DNA from: VAXT01 sp963774625
Lineage (GTDB): Bacteria; Actinomycetota; Thermoleophilia; Gaiellales; Gaiellaceae
Length of the DNA stretch: 64,000 nt
Direction: 5' to 3'
Assembly (NCBI GenBank): GCA_963774625.1
Contig: CAVZFQ010000018.1
Coordinates: forward strand, 124,001-188,000
The notes under the pieces were generated by a model, which saw nothing but the letters and a program-made list of their open reading frames with translations, was not told where the DNA came from and made no database searches. This document shows, in pieces, positions 24,749-33,153 of the stretch. Position 1 is the first letter of the stretch. Each line of letters starts with the position of its first letter. The position numbers were made by a program, and so were the translations under genes.

Positions 24749-25240
24749 GTGAAAGTCCTGGGAATCGATCCGGGGACGGCTGCGTGCGGGTACGGAATCG
24801 TCCAAGAAAACGGAAATCGCCTCCGGGCGCTCGACTTCGGGTGGTGGAAGACACCCGCTTCGGCGCGGCCCGAGCTCAGGCTGAAGACGATCTACGAGGG
24901 CGTGGTGGCGCTCATCGAACGGGAGGCGCCCGATGCCGTCGCGCTCGAGGAGTCCTTCGTCGGCGCCGACGCCCGCACCGCGCTCTCTGTCGGGCAGGCG
25001 CGGGGGGCCGTCCTCGTCGCGGCCGCGCTCGCCGGCGTCGAGTGCGCTGAGTACGCCCCTTCGCGGGTGAAGCAGACCGTGTGCGGCTACGGCCGCGCCG
25101 AAAAGATGCAGGTGCAGAAGATGGTGCAGGCGATCCTCAGGCTCGACGCGCCGCCGACGCCGGACCATGCGGCCGACGCGCTTGCGGTGGCGATCTGCCA
25201 CGCGATGGCGCCGCCGCTGCTGAAGGTCGCGTCGGCGTGA
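24749..25240 (+). CDS. ruvC: Holliday junction resolvase RuvC
   Basis: A 163-residue RNase-H-fold endonuclease that cuts Holliday junctions symmetrically. The first catalytic aspartate is in VLGIDPGTAACGYGIV. The glutamate is in AVALEESFVGADARTALSVG, and the final aspartates are in PTPDHAADALAVAICHA. The SRVKQTVCGYGRAEKMQVQK region is a standard block. It starts the ruvCAB operon and overlaps ruvA by GTGA. Confidence 0.97.
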   Translation: MKVLGIDPGTAACGYGIVQENGNRLRALDFGWWKTPASARPELRLKTIYEGVVALIEREAPDAVALEESFVGADARTALSVGQARGAVLVAAALAGVECAEYAPSRVKQTVCGYGRAEKMQVQKMVQAILRLDAPPTPDHAADALAVAICHAMAPPLLKVASA

Positions 25241-25794
25241 TCGCGAGCCTGCGCGGCACGCCCGTCGCGCGGACGCTCGACGGCGCCGTGCTCGATGTCG
25301 GTGGAGTCGGTTACGCCCTGCGCCTGACGCTTCGTGCCCTCCGGAAGATCGAGGGCGAGGAGGAGGTCACTCTGGACACGTATCTGCACGTCCGCGAGGA
25401 CACGCTGCAGCTGTACGGGTTCGCGGAGGCGGCCGAGCGTGAGATCTTCGAGCATCTGCTGTCGGTCTCCGGCGTGGGGCCGAAGGTGGCGCTGGCAATC
25501 ATTTCCGGCTCGACGCCCAGGGATCTGCGGCGCGCGATCGCGCTCGAGGACATCACCAGGTTCGTCGCGATTCCCGGCGTCGGCAAGAAGACGGCGGAGC
25601 GGGTCGTCCTCGAGTTGAAGGAGAAGCTCGGCGTGCTGGAGGAGGTCGGCCCGGGCGCCGCGCCTGAGCTGATGGCGCGCGACGCGCTCGTCGAGCTCGG
25701 CTACTCGCTGAACGAGGCCGAACGTGCGCTGGCCACCACCGATCCGGAGTTGTCGCCCGAGGAACGGGTCCGGCAGGCGCTGAAAGCCGCATGA
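25237..25794 (+). CDS. ruvA: Holliday junction branch migration protein RuvA
   Basis: A 185-residue protein, GTG start overlapping the ruvC stop. The N-terminal OB fold opens IASLRGTPVARTLDGAVLDV. Two helix-hairpin-helix motifs hold the junction: LLSVSGVGPKVALAIISG and FVAIPGVGKKTAERVVLELK. The C-terminal domain LMARDALVELGYSLNEAERA binds RuvB. It forms tetramers on four-way junctions and recruits the motor encoded next. Confidence 0.97.
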   Translation: MIASLRGTPVARTLDGAVLDVGGVGYALRLTLRALRKIEGEEEVTLDTYLHVREDTLQLYGFAEAAEREIFEHLLSVSGVGPKVALAIISGSTPRDLRRAIALEDITRFVAIPGVGKKTAERVVLELKEKLGVLEEVGPGAAPELMARDALVELGYSLNEAERALATTDPELSPEERVRQALKAA

Positions 25795-26801
25795 CCGAGC
25801 AATTCCTCGCGCCCGCCGTGCTCCCCGACGAGGACGAGCTCGAGCTTTCGCTGCGGCCGCGGAGCCTCGACGAGTTCGTCGGCCAGGAGCGCGTCAAGGA
25901 GCAGCTGGGGATCTCCCTCGAGGCGACGCGCGCCCGCGGCGAGGCGCTCGATCACGTCCTGCTCGTCGGCCCTCCGGGCCTCGGGAAGACGAGCCTCGCG
26001 TACATCGTGCGCGAGGAGCTGGGCGTCGGCATCCGCTGCGTGGCCGGCCCGGCCCTGGAGCGGAAAGGCGACATGGCCGCGATCCTCACCGCGATGGAGC
26101 CGCGAGACGTGCTCTTCATCGACGAGATCCACCGGTTGAGCCGTGCAGTCGAGGAGATCCTCTACCCGGCTCTGGAGGACTTTCGCCTCGACATCATCGT
26201 CGGGCAGGGGCCCGCTGCGCGAACGCTGACCCTGGACGTGCCGCCGTTCACGCTCATCGGAGCCACCACGCGCACGGGGCTGCTGACGACACCATTGCGC
26301 GACCGTTTCGGCATGACCTTCCGGCTCGACTACTACGCACCCGAGGAGCTCGGGATCATCGTCCGCCGCTCGGCGCGGATTCTCGGCGTGGAGATCTCCG
26401 ACGACGCTGCAGATCGCATCTCGGAGCGCTCGCGAGGCACGCCGCGCGTCGCCAACCGCATCCTGCGGCGCGTGCGCGATGTGGCGCAGGTGCGCCATCA
26501 AGGTGTGGTGACAACGGAAGTGGCCGCGGAGGCCCTGGAGCTGCTCGAGGTCGACGGAATGGGCCTGGAGAAGACGGATCGCGACCTGTTGCGCGCGATC
26601 GTCGAGCGCTTCGACGGAGGGCCTGTGGGGCTGTCGACTTTGGCCGTGGCCCTCGGCGAGGAGCCGGACACGATCGAAGACGTCTACGAGCCGTACCTCC
26701 TGCAGCTCGGCTTCATCCAGCGCACGCCGCGTGGGCGCATCGTGACGAAGCTGGGCATCGCCCACGTGGGCGCAGCGCAGACGGAACGCGCTCTCTTCTA
26801 G
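25791..26801 (+). CDS. ruvB: Holliday junction branch migration ATPase RuvB
   Basis: A 336-residue AAA+ hexameric motor. Walker A is VGPPGLGKTSLAYIV near residue 61. Walker B is VLFIDEIHRLSRAVEEILYP near 109, sensor 1 is in TLIGATTRTGLLTTPLRDRF, and the winged-helix end contains GFIQRTPRGRIVT. ATGA overlap with ruvA. With RuvA it drives branch migration; with RuvC it completes resolution. Confidence 0.98.
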   Translation: MTEQFLAPAVLPDEDELELSLRPRSLDEFVGQERVKEQLGISLEATRARGEALDHVLLVGPPGLGKTSLAYIVREELGVGIRCVAGPALERKGDMAAILTAMEPRDVLFIDEIHRLSRAVEEILYPALEDFRLDIIVGQGPAARTLTLDVPPFTLIGATTRTGLLTTPLRDRFGMTFRLDYYAPEELGIIVRRSARILGVEISDDAADRISERSRGTPRVANRILRRVRDVAQVRHQGVVTTEVAAEALELLEVDGMGLEKTDRDLLRAIVERFDGGPVGLSTLAVALGEEPDTIEDVYEPYLLQLGFIQRTPRGRIVTKLGIAHVGAAQTERALF

Positions 26802-26802
26802 C

Positions 26803-27240
26803 GTGAGCTGGCACGACAAGCTCGTTCCGGAGGACTTTGCGGTTCTCGAGACGTTCGAGCATCCGCGCTTCCGGCTGCGCAAGCTGACGATCCACGACGT
26901 CGACAAGGATCTGGACGCGATTCGTGAGCGTGTGTTGCCCGACGGGACCCCGGATCCCTGGCTCGACACGACTCGGGACGAGAACTTCGTCGACCTCGGC
27001 TGGCACCAGAAGGAGTTCGAGCTACGGCGCTCGTTCACGTACACGGTCGTCGCGCCCGACGAGAGCAGAGTGCTCGGCTGCGTCTACCTCTATCCGCACG
27101 AGGAGGCGGATGTCGAGGTGGTCATGTGGGTGCGCGGTGACGCCTGGAGCACAGGGCTCGATCCTTTGCTCGAGCAGGCCATGCGCGGATGGCTCGACGA
27201 GGCCTGGCCCTTCGAGCGAGTGCTGTATCGCGACCGCTAG
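26803..27240 (+). CDS. GNAT-like acetyltransferase-fold protein
   Basis: A 145-residue protein one base after ruvB, probably in the same transcript. FRLRKLTIHDVDKDLDAIRE, then RSFTYTVVAPDESRVLGCVY and EVVMWVRGDAWSTGLDPLLE, follow the strand and helix order of a GNAT fold. The acetyl-CoA loop (RGDAWSTG instead of the usual Q/RxxGxG/A) is weak. It may be a degenerate or unusual acetyltransferase. GTG start. Confidence 0.6.
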   Translation: MSWHDKLVPEDFAVLETFEHPRFRLRKLTIHDVDKDLDAIRERVLPDGTPDPWLDTTRDENFVDLGWHQKEFELRRSFTYTVVAPDESRVLGCVYLYPHEEADVEVVMWVRGDAWSTGLDPLLEQAMRGWLDEAWPFERVLYRDR

Positions 27241-27614
27241 GAGGAGCTGCCGTTCAGGGCGAGCAATGCGCCGTCCATGGCGGCGACGACGTCTTTCTTG
27301 GTCCGCTTGGCGGCGTCATTCCAGCGGTCGAGGGCGGCGGTCCCGACCACTTCTCCGAGTACCTCCGTAGCCTCGCCGAGGGCGTGTGCGTCGACGAGAT
27401 GGGCGGAGATGTCCGCGTCATCCAGTGAGTCCTGGTGGTGCCAGCTCGAGAGCAAGGCCCCCAGGAGCGACCACGAACGGGCCTCCTCGCTCCACGAGGG
27501 AACCTCGAGCCCCGCGCCGTCGCGAGCGTGCGCGCCCTGACACCAGCCTCGCTTCACGAGGCGACGCGCCTCGCTCACCATTGCCGCAGCCGTTACGTCG
27601 GCCGCTTCTTGCAA
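27237..27614 (-). CDS. DUF6197-like protein
   Basis: About 125 residues. SEARRLVKRGWCQGAHARDG, then RSWSLLGALLSSWH and TAALDRWNDAAKRTKKDVVA, match the pattern of a family of small actinobacterial helical proteins (DUF6197) of unknown role. A TTG at 27614 with AGAGGGGGGCAG upstream gives the full frame; an ATG at 27581 is the alternative. The stop overlaps that of the convergent GNAT-like gene. Confidence 0.6.
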   Translation of the reverse strand: MQEAADVTAAAMVSEARRLVKRGWCQGAHARDGAGLEVPSWSEEARSWSLLGALLSSWHHQDSLDDADISAHLVDAHALGEATEVLGEVVGTAALDRWNDAAKRTKKDVVAAMDGALLALNGSSS

Positions 27615-27657
27615 CTGCCCCCCTCTCGAACGGGGAAAAAGTAGCAGACGACAGGCG

Positions 27658-28065
27658 TCAATCGACAGGCTTCCAGGCGACTGCTTCGACCTCGATCAGC
27701 ACGTCCGGGTGGAAGAGGCCGGCGACCTGGACGAGCGAGCTCGTCGGCGGCCGTGCGGTGTCGACGAACTCGTCGCGGACCGCTCGGATTGTGGGCAATT
27801 CCGACACGTCCACGACGTACAACGTGAGCTTCACGACATCCTTCCAGCCGGCTCCGGCCGCCAGCAGAGCCTTCCCGACGTTCTCGAAAGCCAGCCGCGT
27901 CTGCCGTTCCCAGCCCTGGCCGGAAGCGATGTTCCGATCAGCGTCCATCGGCACCTGCCCTGATGTCCAGACCAGCCGTCCGGCCGGAATGCTGACCACG
28001 TGGCTGTAACCGGCAGGCGCCGCCAGGTCGTCGGGAGACGCGAACTCCGGCGCGCGATCGGGCAC
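27658..28065 (-). CDS. RidA-family protein
   Basis: A 135-residue YjgF/YER057c/RidA-fold protein. VVSIPAGRLVWTSGQVPMDA is the usual second and third strand, and WERQTRLAFENVGKALLAAG the long helix. VVKLTLYVVDVSELPTIRAV is also typical, and the end is IEVEAVAWKP. RidA proteins form trimers that hydrolyse reactive enamines and imines from PLP enzymes. The arginine that binds the carboxylate in true RidA (in the R-x-x-x region near residue 105) is here DTARPPTSSLVQVA, so membership in an Rid subgroup is plausible. GTG start just before the stop of the upstream gene. Confidence 0.88.
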   Translation of the reverse strand: MPDRAPEFASPDDLAAPAGYSHVVSIPAGRLVWTSGQVPMDADRNIASGQGWERQTRLAFENVGKALLAAGAGWKDVVKLTLYVVDVSELPTIRAVRDEFVDTARPPTSSLVQVAGLFHPDVLIEVEAVAWKPVD

Positions 28066-28523
28066 TAGCGCCGGAACTGCAGCTCGTGCCAGCTCGGCAC
28101 GGGCGCCAGCTCGAGCAACGGCCGGTCGCCGCGCGGGTCGCGGTAGCCGAACTCGGCGGCCCGGTCGTCGAAGTCCACGTCCAGCAGGCCCTCCTTGACG
28201 TGCTGGTCGAGCCAGGCCCCGCGGAAGACGAGCTTCCGCAGCCAGTAGACGAGCGACTCGCCGTTGACGAGGGCCAGCACCTCCCAGTGCCGGACCAGGT
28301 AGCGCCCCAGAGTGCTCCGCGGCTCGTCGATCACCCCGTCGGCCGTCAGCTCGACGAGGTCCCCCGTCTCGTCCTCGTCCAGGTCGTTGTCCTCCACGAG
28401 GCCGAGCTTGACCGCCGCGGCCGTCACGCGCTCCTCGAAGTCAGACGAATTGAAGGCAAACCTGTAACGAAGGAACTCGATCACGTAGTCCTCGCCGGAG
28501 CTGTAGTTCGGAGCGACCGTCAT
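28065..28523 (-). CDS. Conserved hypothetical protein
   Basis: A 152-residue acidic protein of unknown family. It opens TVAPNYSSGEDYVIEFLRYR, has an acidic middle (EDNDLDEDETGDLVELTADG) and ends YRDPRGDRPLLELAPVPSWH. No membrane segment or signal is seen. A leaderless start at 28523 is supported by TATCCT seven bases upstream, and the stop overlaps the RidA start, so the two are co-expressed. Confidence 0.6.
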   Translation of the reverse strand: MTVAPNYSSGEDYVIEFLRYRFAFNSSDFEERVTAAAVKLGLVEDNDLDEDETGDLVELTADGVIDEPRSTLGRYLVRHWEVLALVNGESLVYWLRKLVFRGAWLDQHVKEGLLDVDFDDRAAEFGYRDPRGDRPLLELAPVPSWHELQFRR

Positions 28524-28530
28524 TACTCCA

Positions 28531-28536
28531 AGGATA
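28531..28536 (-). promoter_or_regulatory. -10 box of the hypothetical-RidA operon
   Basis: TATCCT lies seven bases before the ATG at 28523. Confidence 0.4.
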
Positions 28537-28578
28537 CGCACGGCTCCGTCCGATCCCCTCCGTACCTTCATCCATCCG

Positions 28579-30453
28579 ATGTACGAAGGCACTTGGACGA
28601 TAAGTCCGTGCCTGCACCGGGACTCGAGCGAGTTGTCTCGAGCGCTCGGGGTCAGCGAGACGACTGCTCGCGTCCTCGTCCGGCGCGGGTACGGGAATCC
28701 GGAGGAGGCGCGAGCCTTCCTCGAAGGTGCCCTGCCCGGTCACGACCCGCACCTGCTCGGGAGCATGGGCGAGGCCTGCGAGACGATCCGGCGAGCCGTC
28801 GCCGACGGCAAGCGCATCTGTGTGCACGGCGACTACGACGCCGACGGCATCTGCGCCACGGCGCTGGCCATCCTCGTCCTGCGCGAGCTGGGGGCAGACG
28901 TCACGTGGCACCTGCCGAGCCGCTTCGAGGAGGGCTACGGCCTCCGCCGGGAGACGCTGACGAAGCTCGCCGAGGACGGGTGCGGGCTCGTGGTCACCGT
29001 CGACTGTGGGATCACCGCAGTGGACGAGGTCGCGCACGCAAAGTCGCTGGGAATCGACGTCGTCGTCACAGACCATCACCGGCAGGGCGAGGAGCTGCCC
29101 GACTGCCCGATCGTCGCCACGCGCCCCTCGGACTATCCGTTCCCGGAGCTTTGCGGCACAGGAGTCGTCTACAAGCTGGGCCAGGCGCTGCTCGGGCCGG
29201 ACAGCGAAGTGCTGGCCCGCCATCTCGACCTCGTCGCTCTGGCGACGATCTCCGACGTCGTGCCGCTGGTCGACGAGAACCGCGCGCTGGCGCAGGCCGG
29301 GCTGCGCGCCCTGGCGCGAACACAGAAGCCCGGCCTGCGAGCTCTGATGAAGGCTGCCCGCGTCGATCCGGCTCGCGTCGACGAGGGCGCCGTCGGCTTC
29401 CGGCTGGCTCCTCGGATCAACGCGTCGGGCCGCCTCTGTCGCCCCGAGGCGGCACTCGAGCTGCTGCTCACGGAAGACTCCGACGTCGCCGGTCGGCTCG
29501 CCCACGAGCTCGAGGAGCTGAACCGCGAGCGGCAGCAGGTCGAGGACCGAATTCTTCGCTCGGCCGTCGCCAAGGTGGAGGAGTGGCCCGAGGCGAAGCG
29601 CCGGCGGCACGGCTACGTCCTCGCCGACGAGGACTGGCACGAGGGCGTGATCGGCATCGTCGCGTCACGGCTCGTCGAGCGCTTCCACCGGCCCGTCGTG
29701 CTCATCGCGGGCACCGACGGGGAGTGGAAAGGCTCGGGCCGCTCGACGTCTGCCTTCGACCTACACGGGGGCCTGGCCGCGTGCGCAGGTCACCTCGAGC
29801 GCTTCGGTGGGCACCGAGCCGCCGCCGGGCTCTCGATCAAGCCCGAGAACGTCGAGGCGTTCGCCGACGCGTTCGCCGCGCACGCCGACAAGCATCTGGC
29901 CGATGAGGATCTGCAGCCCGTCACACGGGTGGACGCAGTCGTCGCCGGCGCCGAGTTGACGCTCGACCTGTGTGAGGAGCTGCGCCGGCTGGCGCCGTTC
30001 GGTCTCGGAAACCCCGGCGTCACCTTGCTCCTGCCCGCCTGTGAGCTGCGAGAGCTCGGCGCCGTGGGAGAGGGGAAGCACCTGCGCTTCCGCGTCAACG
30101 AGCGCGGGCGCGACGCGGGCAGCGCGATCGCCTTCGGAATCGGAAAGCAAATGGATCGCTACCGCCGCGAGGGCCGGTACGACGTCGTCTTCCGGCTCGA
30201 GGCGAACCACTGGAACGGGACGGTCGCGCCACAGCTCGTCGTCAGGCGCATTTTCGACTCCGCAGACCGGTACGAAGAGCTCCGCGGCTGGCTCGCGGCG
30301 CAGTGGAAGCTTCCGGAAGCGCAGCGCGAGCCTGGGGCGTGCGAGATCTTCTCCGAGCTCGAGCTCGACGGCGCCGGGCCGGCGCGACGCCAGCTCTACG
30401 AGTCGGAGCGGTTCAGGGACCTGCTGGAAGAGCCGCTAGTACGCGCGGCCTAG
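28579..30453 (+). CDS. recJ: Single-stranded-DNA-specific exonuclease RecJ
   Basis: A 624-residue DHH-superfamily 5'-3' exonuclease used in recombination and mismatch repair. Metal motifs in order are ICVHGDYDADGICATALAIL (near 85), VTVDCGITAVDEV, VVVTDHHRQGEELPD (DHH, near 163) and LVALATISDVVPLVDENRAL. The DHHA1 part has WHEGVIGIVASRLVERFHRP and FGGHRAAAGLSI, and the OB-fold end LAPFGLGNPGVTLLLPA is present. Length is within the family range. The gene diverges from the hypothetical-RidA operon. Confidence 0.95.
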   Translation: MYEGTWTISPCLHRDSSELSRALGVSETTARVLVRRGYGNPEEARAFLEGALPGHDPHLLGSMGEACETIRRAVADGKRICVHGDYDADGICATALAILVLRELGADVTWHLPSRFEEGYGLRRETLTKLAEDGCGLVVTVDCGITAVDEVAHAKSLGIDVVVTDHHRQGEELPDCPIVATRPSDYPFPELCGTGVVYKLGQALLGPDSEVLARHLDLVALATISDVVPLVDENRALAQAGLRALARTQKPGLRALMKAARVDPARVDEGAVGFRLAPRINASGRLCRPEAALELLLTEDSDVAGRLAHELEELNRERQQVEDRILRSAVAKVEEWPEAKRRRHGYVLADEDWHEGVIGIVASRLVERFHRPVVLIAGTDGEWKGSGRSTSAFDLHGGLAACAGHLERFGGHRAAAGLSIKPENVEAFADAFAAHADKHLADEDLQPVTRVDAVVAGAELTLDLCEELRRLAPFGLGNPGVTLLLPACELRELGAVGEGKHLRFRVNERGRDAGSAIAFGIGKQMDRYRREGRYDVVFRLEANHWNGTVAPQLVVRRIFDSADRYEELRGWLAAQWKLPEAQREPGACEIFSELELDGAGPARRQLYESERFRDLLEEPLVRAA

Positions 30454-30579
30454 CGAGGCACGCGCGCGCCGAGTCGCCGGGGGGCGGCCGGAACGCGACG
30501 TGTGCTCCAGCGCGGTCAGCATGCGAGCGAGGTCCGTAACGGTTTTCTTGCGGCGGAATCGTCTGAACATGGACGGCAT
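30436..30579 (-). CDS. Small arginine-rich ORF, antisense tail to recJ
   Basis: A 47-codon frame starting PSMFRRFRRKKTVTDLARML and ending ARASLGRAY, almost filling the recJ-rel gap. It is strongly basic. AAAGGAG lies about 20 bases before the ATG, too far for ordinary use. It does not resemble a family I know. Confidence 0.28.
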   Translation of the reverse strand: MPSMFRRFRRKKTVTDLARMLTALEHTSRSGRPPATRRARASLGRAY

Positions 30580-30658
30580 AGGTTCTCTATCGGAACGCTT
30601 ACTCCTTTCCTGAAGTTACGGCCCCCTAAACGGGGACGGTGGCTTCAGGGCCCCGAAG

Positions 30659-30664
30659 TACAAT
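30659..30664 (+). promoter_or_regulatory. -10 box, leaderless promoter of rel
   Basis: TACAAT lies six bases before the ATG at 30671. It supports that start over the TTG at 30665. Confidence 0.55.
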
Positions 30665-30670
30665 TTGGGT

Positions 30671-32872
30671 ATGGCGGTTCTCGAGGCTCCAGAGCGACAC
30701 CAGGATCTCGTCGAGGAACTGCTCGCCGAGGTTTCTGCCTACAACCCGGACGTTGACCGAGAGCTCCTCGCACGGGCGTTCGCGTTCGCGGCCAAGGCGC
30801 ACGAAGGCCAGCAGCGCCGCTCCGGCGAAGAATTCATCCACCATCCGTTCGGCGCCGCCAAGATCTGCGCTGAGCTGAGGCTCGACGACGAGACGATCGC
30901 CGCCGCGCTCATGCACGACGTCGTCGAGGACACCGGCGTCACGATCGAGCATGTGCGCGACGAGTTCGGCGACGAGATCGCACAGCTCGTCGAGGGCGTC
31001 ACGAAGCTGACCGGCATCCGCTTCCAGAGCCGCGAGCACGCCGAGGCGGAGAACTACCGCAAGATGATCCTCGCGATGGCCCGCGACGTTCGGGTCATCC
31101 TCATCAAGCTGGCCGACCGGCTCCACAACATGCGCACGCTGGAGTACTGGGGCCGCCAGACACAGGTGCAGAAGGCACGCGAGACGCTCGATGTCTACGG
31201 GCCGCTCGCCCATCGCCTCGGAATCCACAAGCTGAAGTGGGAGCTCGAGGACATCGCGTTCGAAGCGCTCCACCCGCGGAAGTACGCGGAGATCAAGGCG
31301 ATGGTTGCCGAGCGTCGGGCCGATCGCGAGGAGCACGTCAACGAGGCCTCCGCGGAGCTGCTGAGCGAGCTCGACAAGGTCGACATCCCGGCTGAGATCT
31401 CGGGCCGCGCGAAGCACTTCTATTCCATCTACGACAAGATGGCCAAGAAGGGCCGCGAGTTCAACGAGATCTACGACTTGACGGCCATGCGCGTCATCTG
31501 TGAGCGCGGCGGCGACGAGGGAACGCGCGACTGCTACGGCGCGCTCGGCCTCATCCACTCGCTGTGGAAGCCGATGCCCGGCCGCTTCAAGGACTACATC
31601 GCGATGGCGAAATTCAACGGCTACCGCGCCCTGCACACGACCGTGATCGGGCCGCAGGGCCGCCCGCTCGAGATCCAGATCCGCACGCGCGAGATGCACC
31701 GCGAGGCCGAGCTCGGCATCGCAGCGCACTGGCTCTATAAGCGCGGCGACGGCAAGCGCCCCGCCGACCAGGAGTGGCTCGCCTGGGTCGAGCGCCTGCT
31801 GGAGTGGGGCGAGGACGAAGCCGACCCGCGCGAGTTCCTGAAGAGCTTCCGCACCGACCTCTTCGACGACGAGGTCTACGTCTTCACGCCGAAGGGCGAG
31901 GTCAAGACCCTTCCGGCCGGCTCGACGCCGATCGACTTCGCGTACGCGGTCCACACCGACGTCGGCCACCGCACGGTCGGCTCGAAGGTGAACGGCCGGA
32001 TCGTCCCGCTGCACTACACGCTGCGGAGCGGCGACTTCGTCGAGATCCTCACCTCGAAGGGCGGCCGCGGGCCCTCACGCGACTGGATGAACCTGGCGCG
32101 TTCCTCGCGCGCGAGGAACAAGATCCGCGCCTGGTTCTCCCGCGAGACGCGTGAAGACACCGAGCACAAGGGTCGTGAGGCGCTGGAGCAGGCGCTGAAG
32201 GCGCAGAAGCTTCCGTACCGCAAGCTCGCCGGCTCGGCGGTGCTGGCTCAGGTGATCCGCGAGGCCGGCTTCAAGAAGGCGGAGGATTTCTACATCGCGC
32301 TCGGCTCGGGGAAGCTGCCCGTGTCGCAGATCGTCAAGAAGCTGCTCACGCGCCTGAAGACGGCCGAGGTGGCCGAGGAAGAGACCGTTCCGCTCAAGCC
32401 GAAGACGAAGCCGGCGTCCAGCGATCAGCTCGGCATCACCGTCCACGGGGTCGACGACGTCCTGGTCCGGCTCGCCAAATGCTGCACACCGGTGCCGAGC
32501 GACCAGATCGTCGGCTACATCTCGCTGGGCAAGGGCATCACGATCCACCGCCACGACTGCCCCAACGTGAAGACGCTCATGTCGAGCCCCGAGCGGTTCA
32601 CCCAGGTCGACTGGGACGGGGAGATGAAGCGCAGCTTCCGGGTCGAGATCGCGGTGGACGCCTGGGACCGGCCGCGCTTGCTCGAGGACGTGGCCCGGAC
32701 CTTCGCCGAGCACGGAGCGAACATCGTCTCGTACGGCGGCACCGTCGAGGACCAGCTCGCCAAGAACTGGTACACGGCCGAGCTCGGCGACGTGAAGGCG
32801 TTGCGGGCTCTGCTCTCGGCGCTACGGAACGTCGAGGCCGTCTTCGACGCGTACCGCGTCACGCCGTCCTAG
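30671..32872 (+). CDS. relA: Bifunctional (p)ppGpp synthetase/hydrolase Rel
   Basis: A 733-residue long RSH enzyme controlling the stringent response. The HD hydrolase domain is intact (EEFIHHPFGAAKI, AAALMHDVVEDTGVT, then IKLADRLHNMRTLEYW). The synthetase domain has EIYDLTAMRVIC and FNGYRALHTTVIGP, with the RxKD-type lysines around RFKDYIAMAKF. The TGS domain is YVFTPKGEVKTLPAGSTPID. The C-terminal CC domain is LAKCCTPVPSDQIVGYISLG and the ACT domain IAVDAWDRPRLLEDVARTFA. Both activities are expected. It is monocistronic, with a long terminator region after it. Confidence 0.97.
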   Translation: MAVLEAPERHQDLVEELLAEVSAYNPDVDRELLARAFAFAAKAHEGQQRRSGEEFIHHPFGAAKICAELRLDDETIAAALMHDVVEDTGVTIEHVRDEFGDEIAQLVEGVTKLTGIRFQSREHAEAENYRKMILAMARDVRVILIKLADRLHNMRTLEYWGRQTQVQKARETLDVYGPLAHRLGIHKLKWELEDIAFEALHPRKYAEIKAMVAERRADREEHVNEASAELLSELDKVDIPAEISGRAKHFYSIYDKMAKKGREFNEIYDLTAMRVICERGGDEGTRDCYGALGLIHSLWKPMPGRFKDYIAMAKFNGYRALHTTVIGPQGRPLEIQIRTREMHREAELGIAAHWLYKRGDGKRPADQEWLAWVERLLEWGEDEADPREFLKSFRTDLFDDEVYVFTPKGEVKTLPAGSTPIDFAYAVHTDVGHRTVGSKVNGRIVPLHYTLRSGDFVEILTSKGGRGPSRDWMNLARSSRARNKIRAWFSRETREDTEHKGREALEQALKAQKLPYRKLAGSAVLAQVIREAGFKKAEDFYIALGSGKLPVSQIVKKLLTRLKTAEVAEEETVPLKPKTKPASSDQLGITVHGVDDVLVRLAKCCTPVPSDQIVGYISLGKGITIHRHDCPNVKTLMSSPERFTQVDWDGEMKRSFRVEIAVDAWDRPRLLEDVARTFAEHGANIVSYGGTVEDQLAKNWYTAELGDVKALRALLSALRNVEAVFDAYRVTPS

Positions 32873-32879
32873 GTCGTTG

Positions 32880-32895
32880 CCCCTCGATTGAGGGG
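32880..32895 (+). terminator. Short hairpin after rel
   Basis: CCCCTC-GATT-GAGGGG has six-base arms and a four-base loop and lies eight bases after the rel stop. There is no T run directly after it. Confidence 0.4.
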
Positions 32896-32980
32896 TGCCG
32901 AGGTCATGTCCTCTCCGACGGCCGCCGCGACCGTCGCGCCCGTCCCGACTAAAAACCCCCGCTAATCCCGCAAAACGAGA

Positions 32981-32998
32981 ATCCCTCGATCGAGGGAT
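32981..32998. repeat. Perfect 18-base palindrome
   Basis: ATCCCTCGATCGAGGGAT is a perfect palindrome in the 280-base gap between rel and the convergent thioesterase gene. It echoes the CCCCTCGATTGAGGGG hairpin 100 bases upstream. The rest of the gap (32873-33153) holds no credible gene; CGTCC(C/T)GACTAAAA occurs twice (about 32941 and 33048). Confidence 0.6.
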
Positions 32999-33102
32999 CG
33001 TCCTCCGAACACTCGGGGTAACTCGAAAGAGGGATAGACGCGCGGGCCGTCCTGACTAAAACGAGAGGACGGGGGAGAGGGCAAGAGGCCTGCGGCGCCC
33101 GG

Positions 33103-33150
33103 TCGTTGATCGAGGACTCGACGATCGGGCAGCCCAGGCCTATTTTTTGG
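33103..33150 (-). terminator. Terminator region of the thioesterase operon
   Basis: GGTCGT (33103-33108) can pair with ACGATC (33121-33126), and a run of six T follows at about 33143. For the minus strand the A run precedes the stem, so the fit is better for the plus strand (rel). Confidence 0.3.
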
Positions 33151-33153
33151 CCG

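Noticed and set aside
28086..29906. 606-codon frame overlapping recJ
   Set aside because: Arginine-rich shadow; recJ has all DHH motifs in its own frame.
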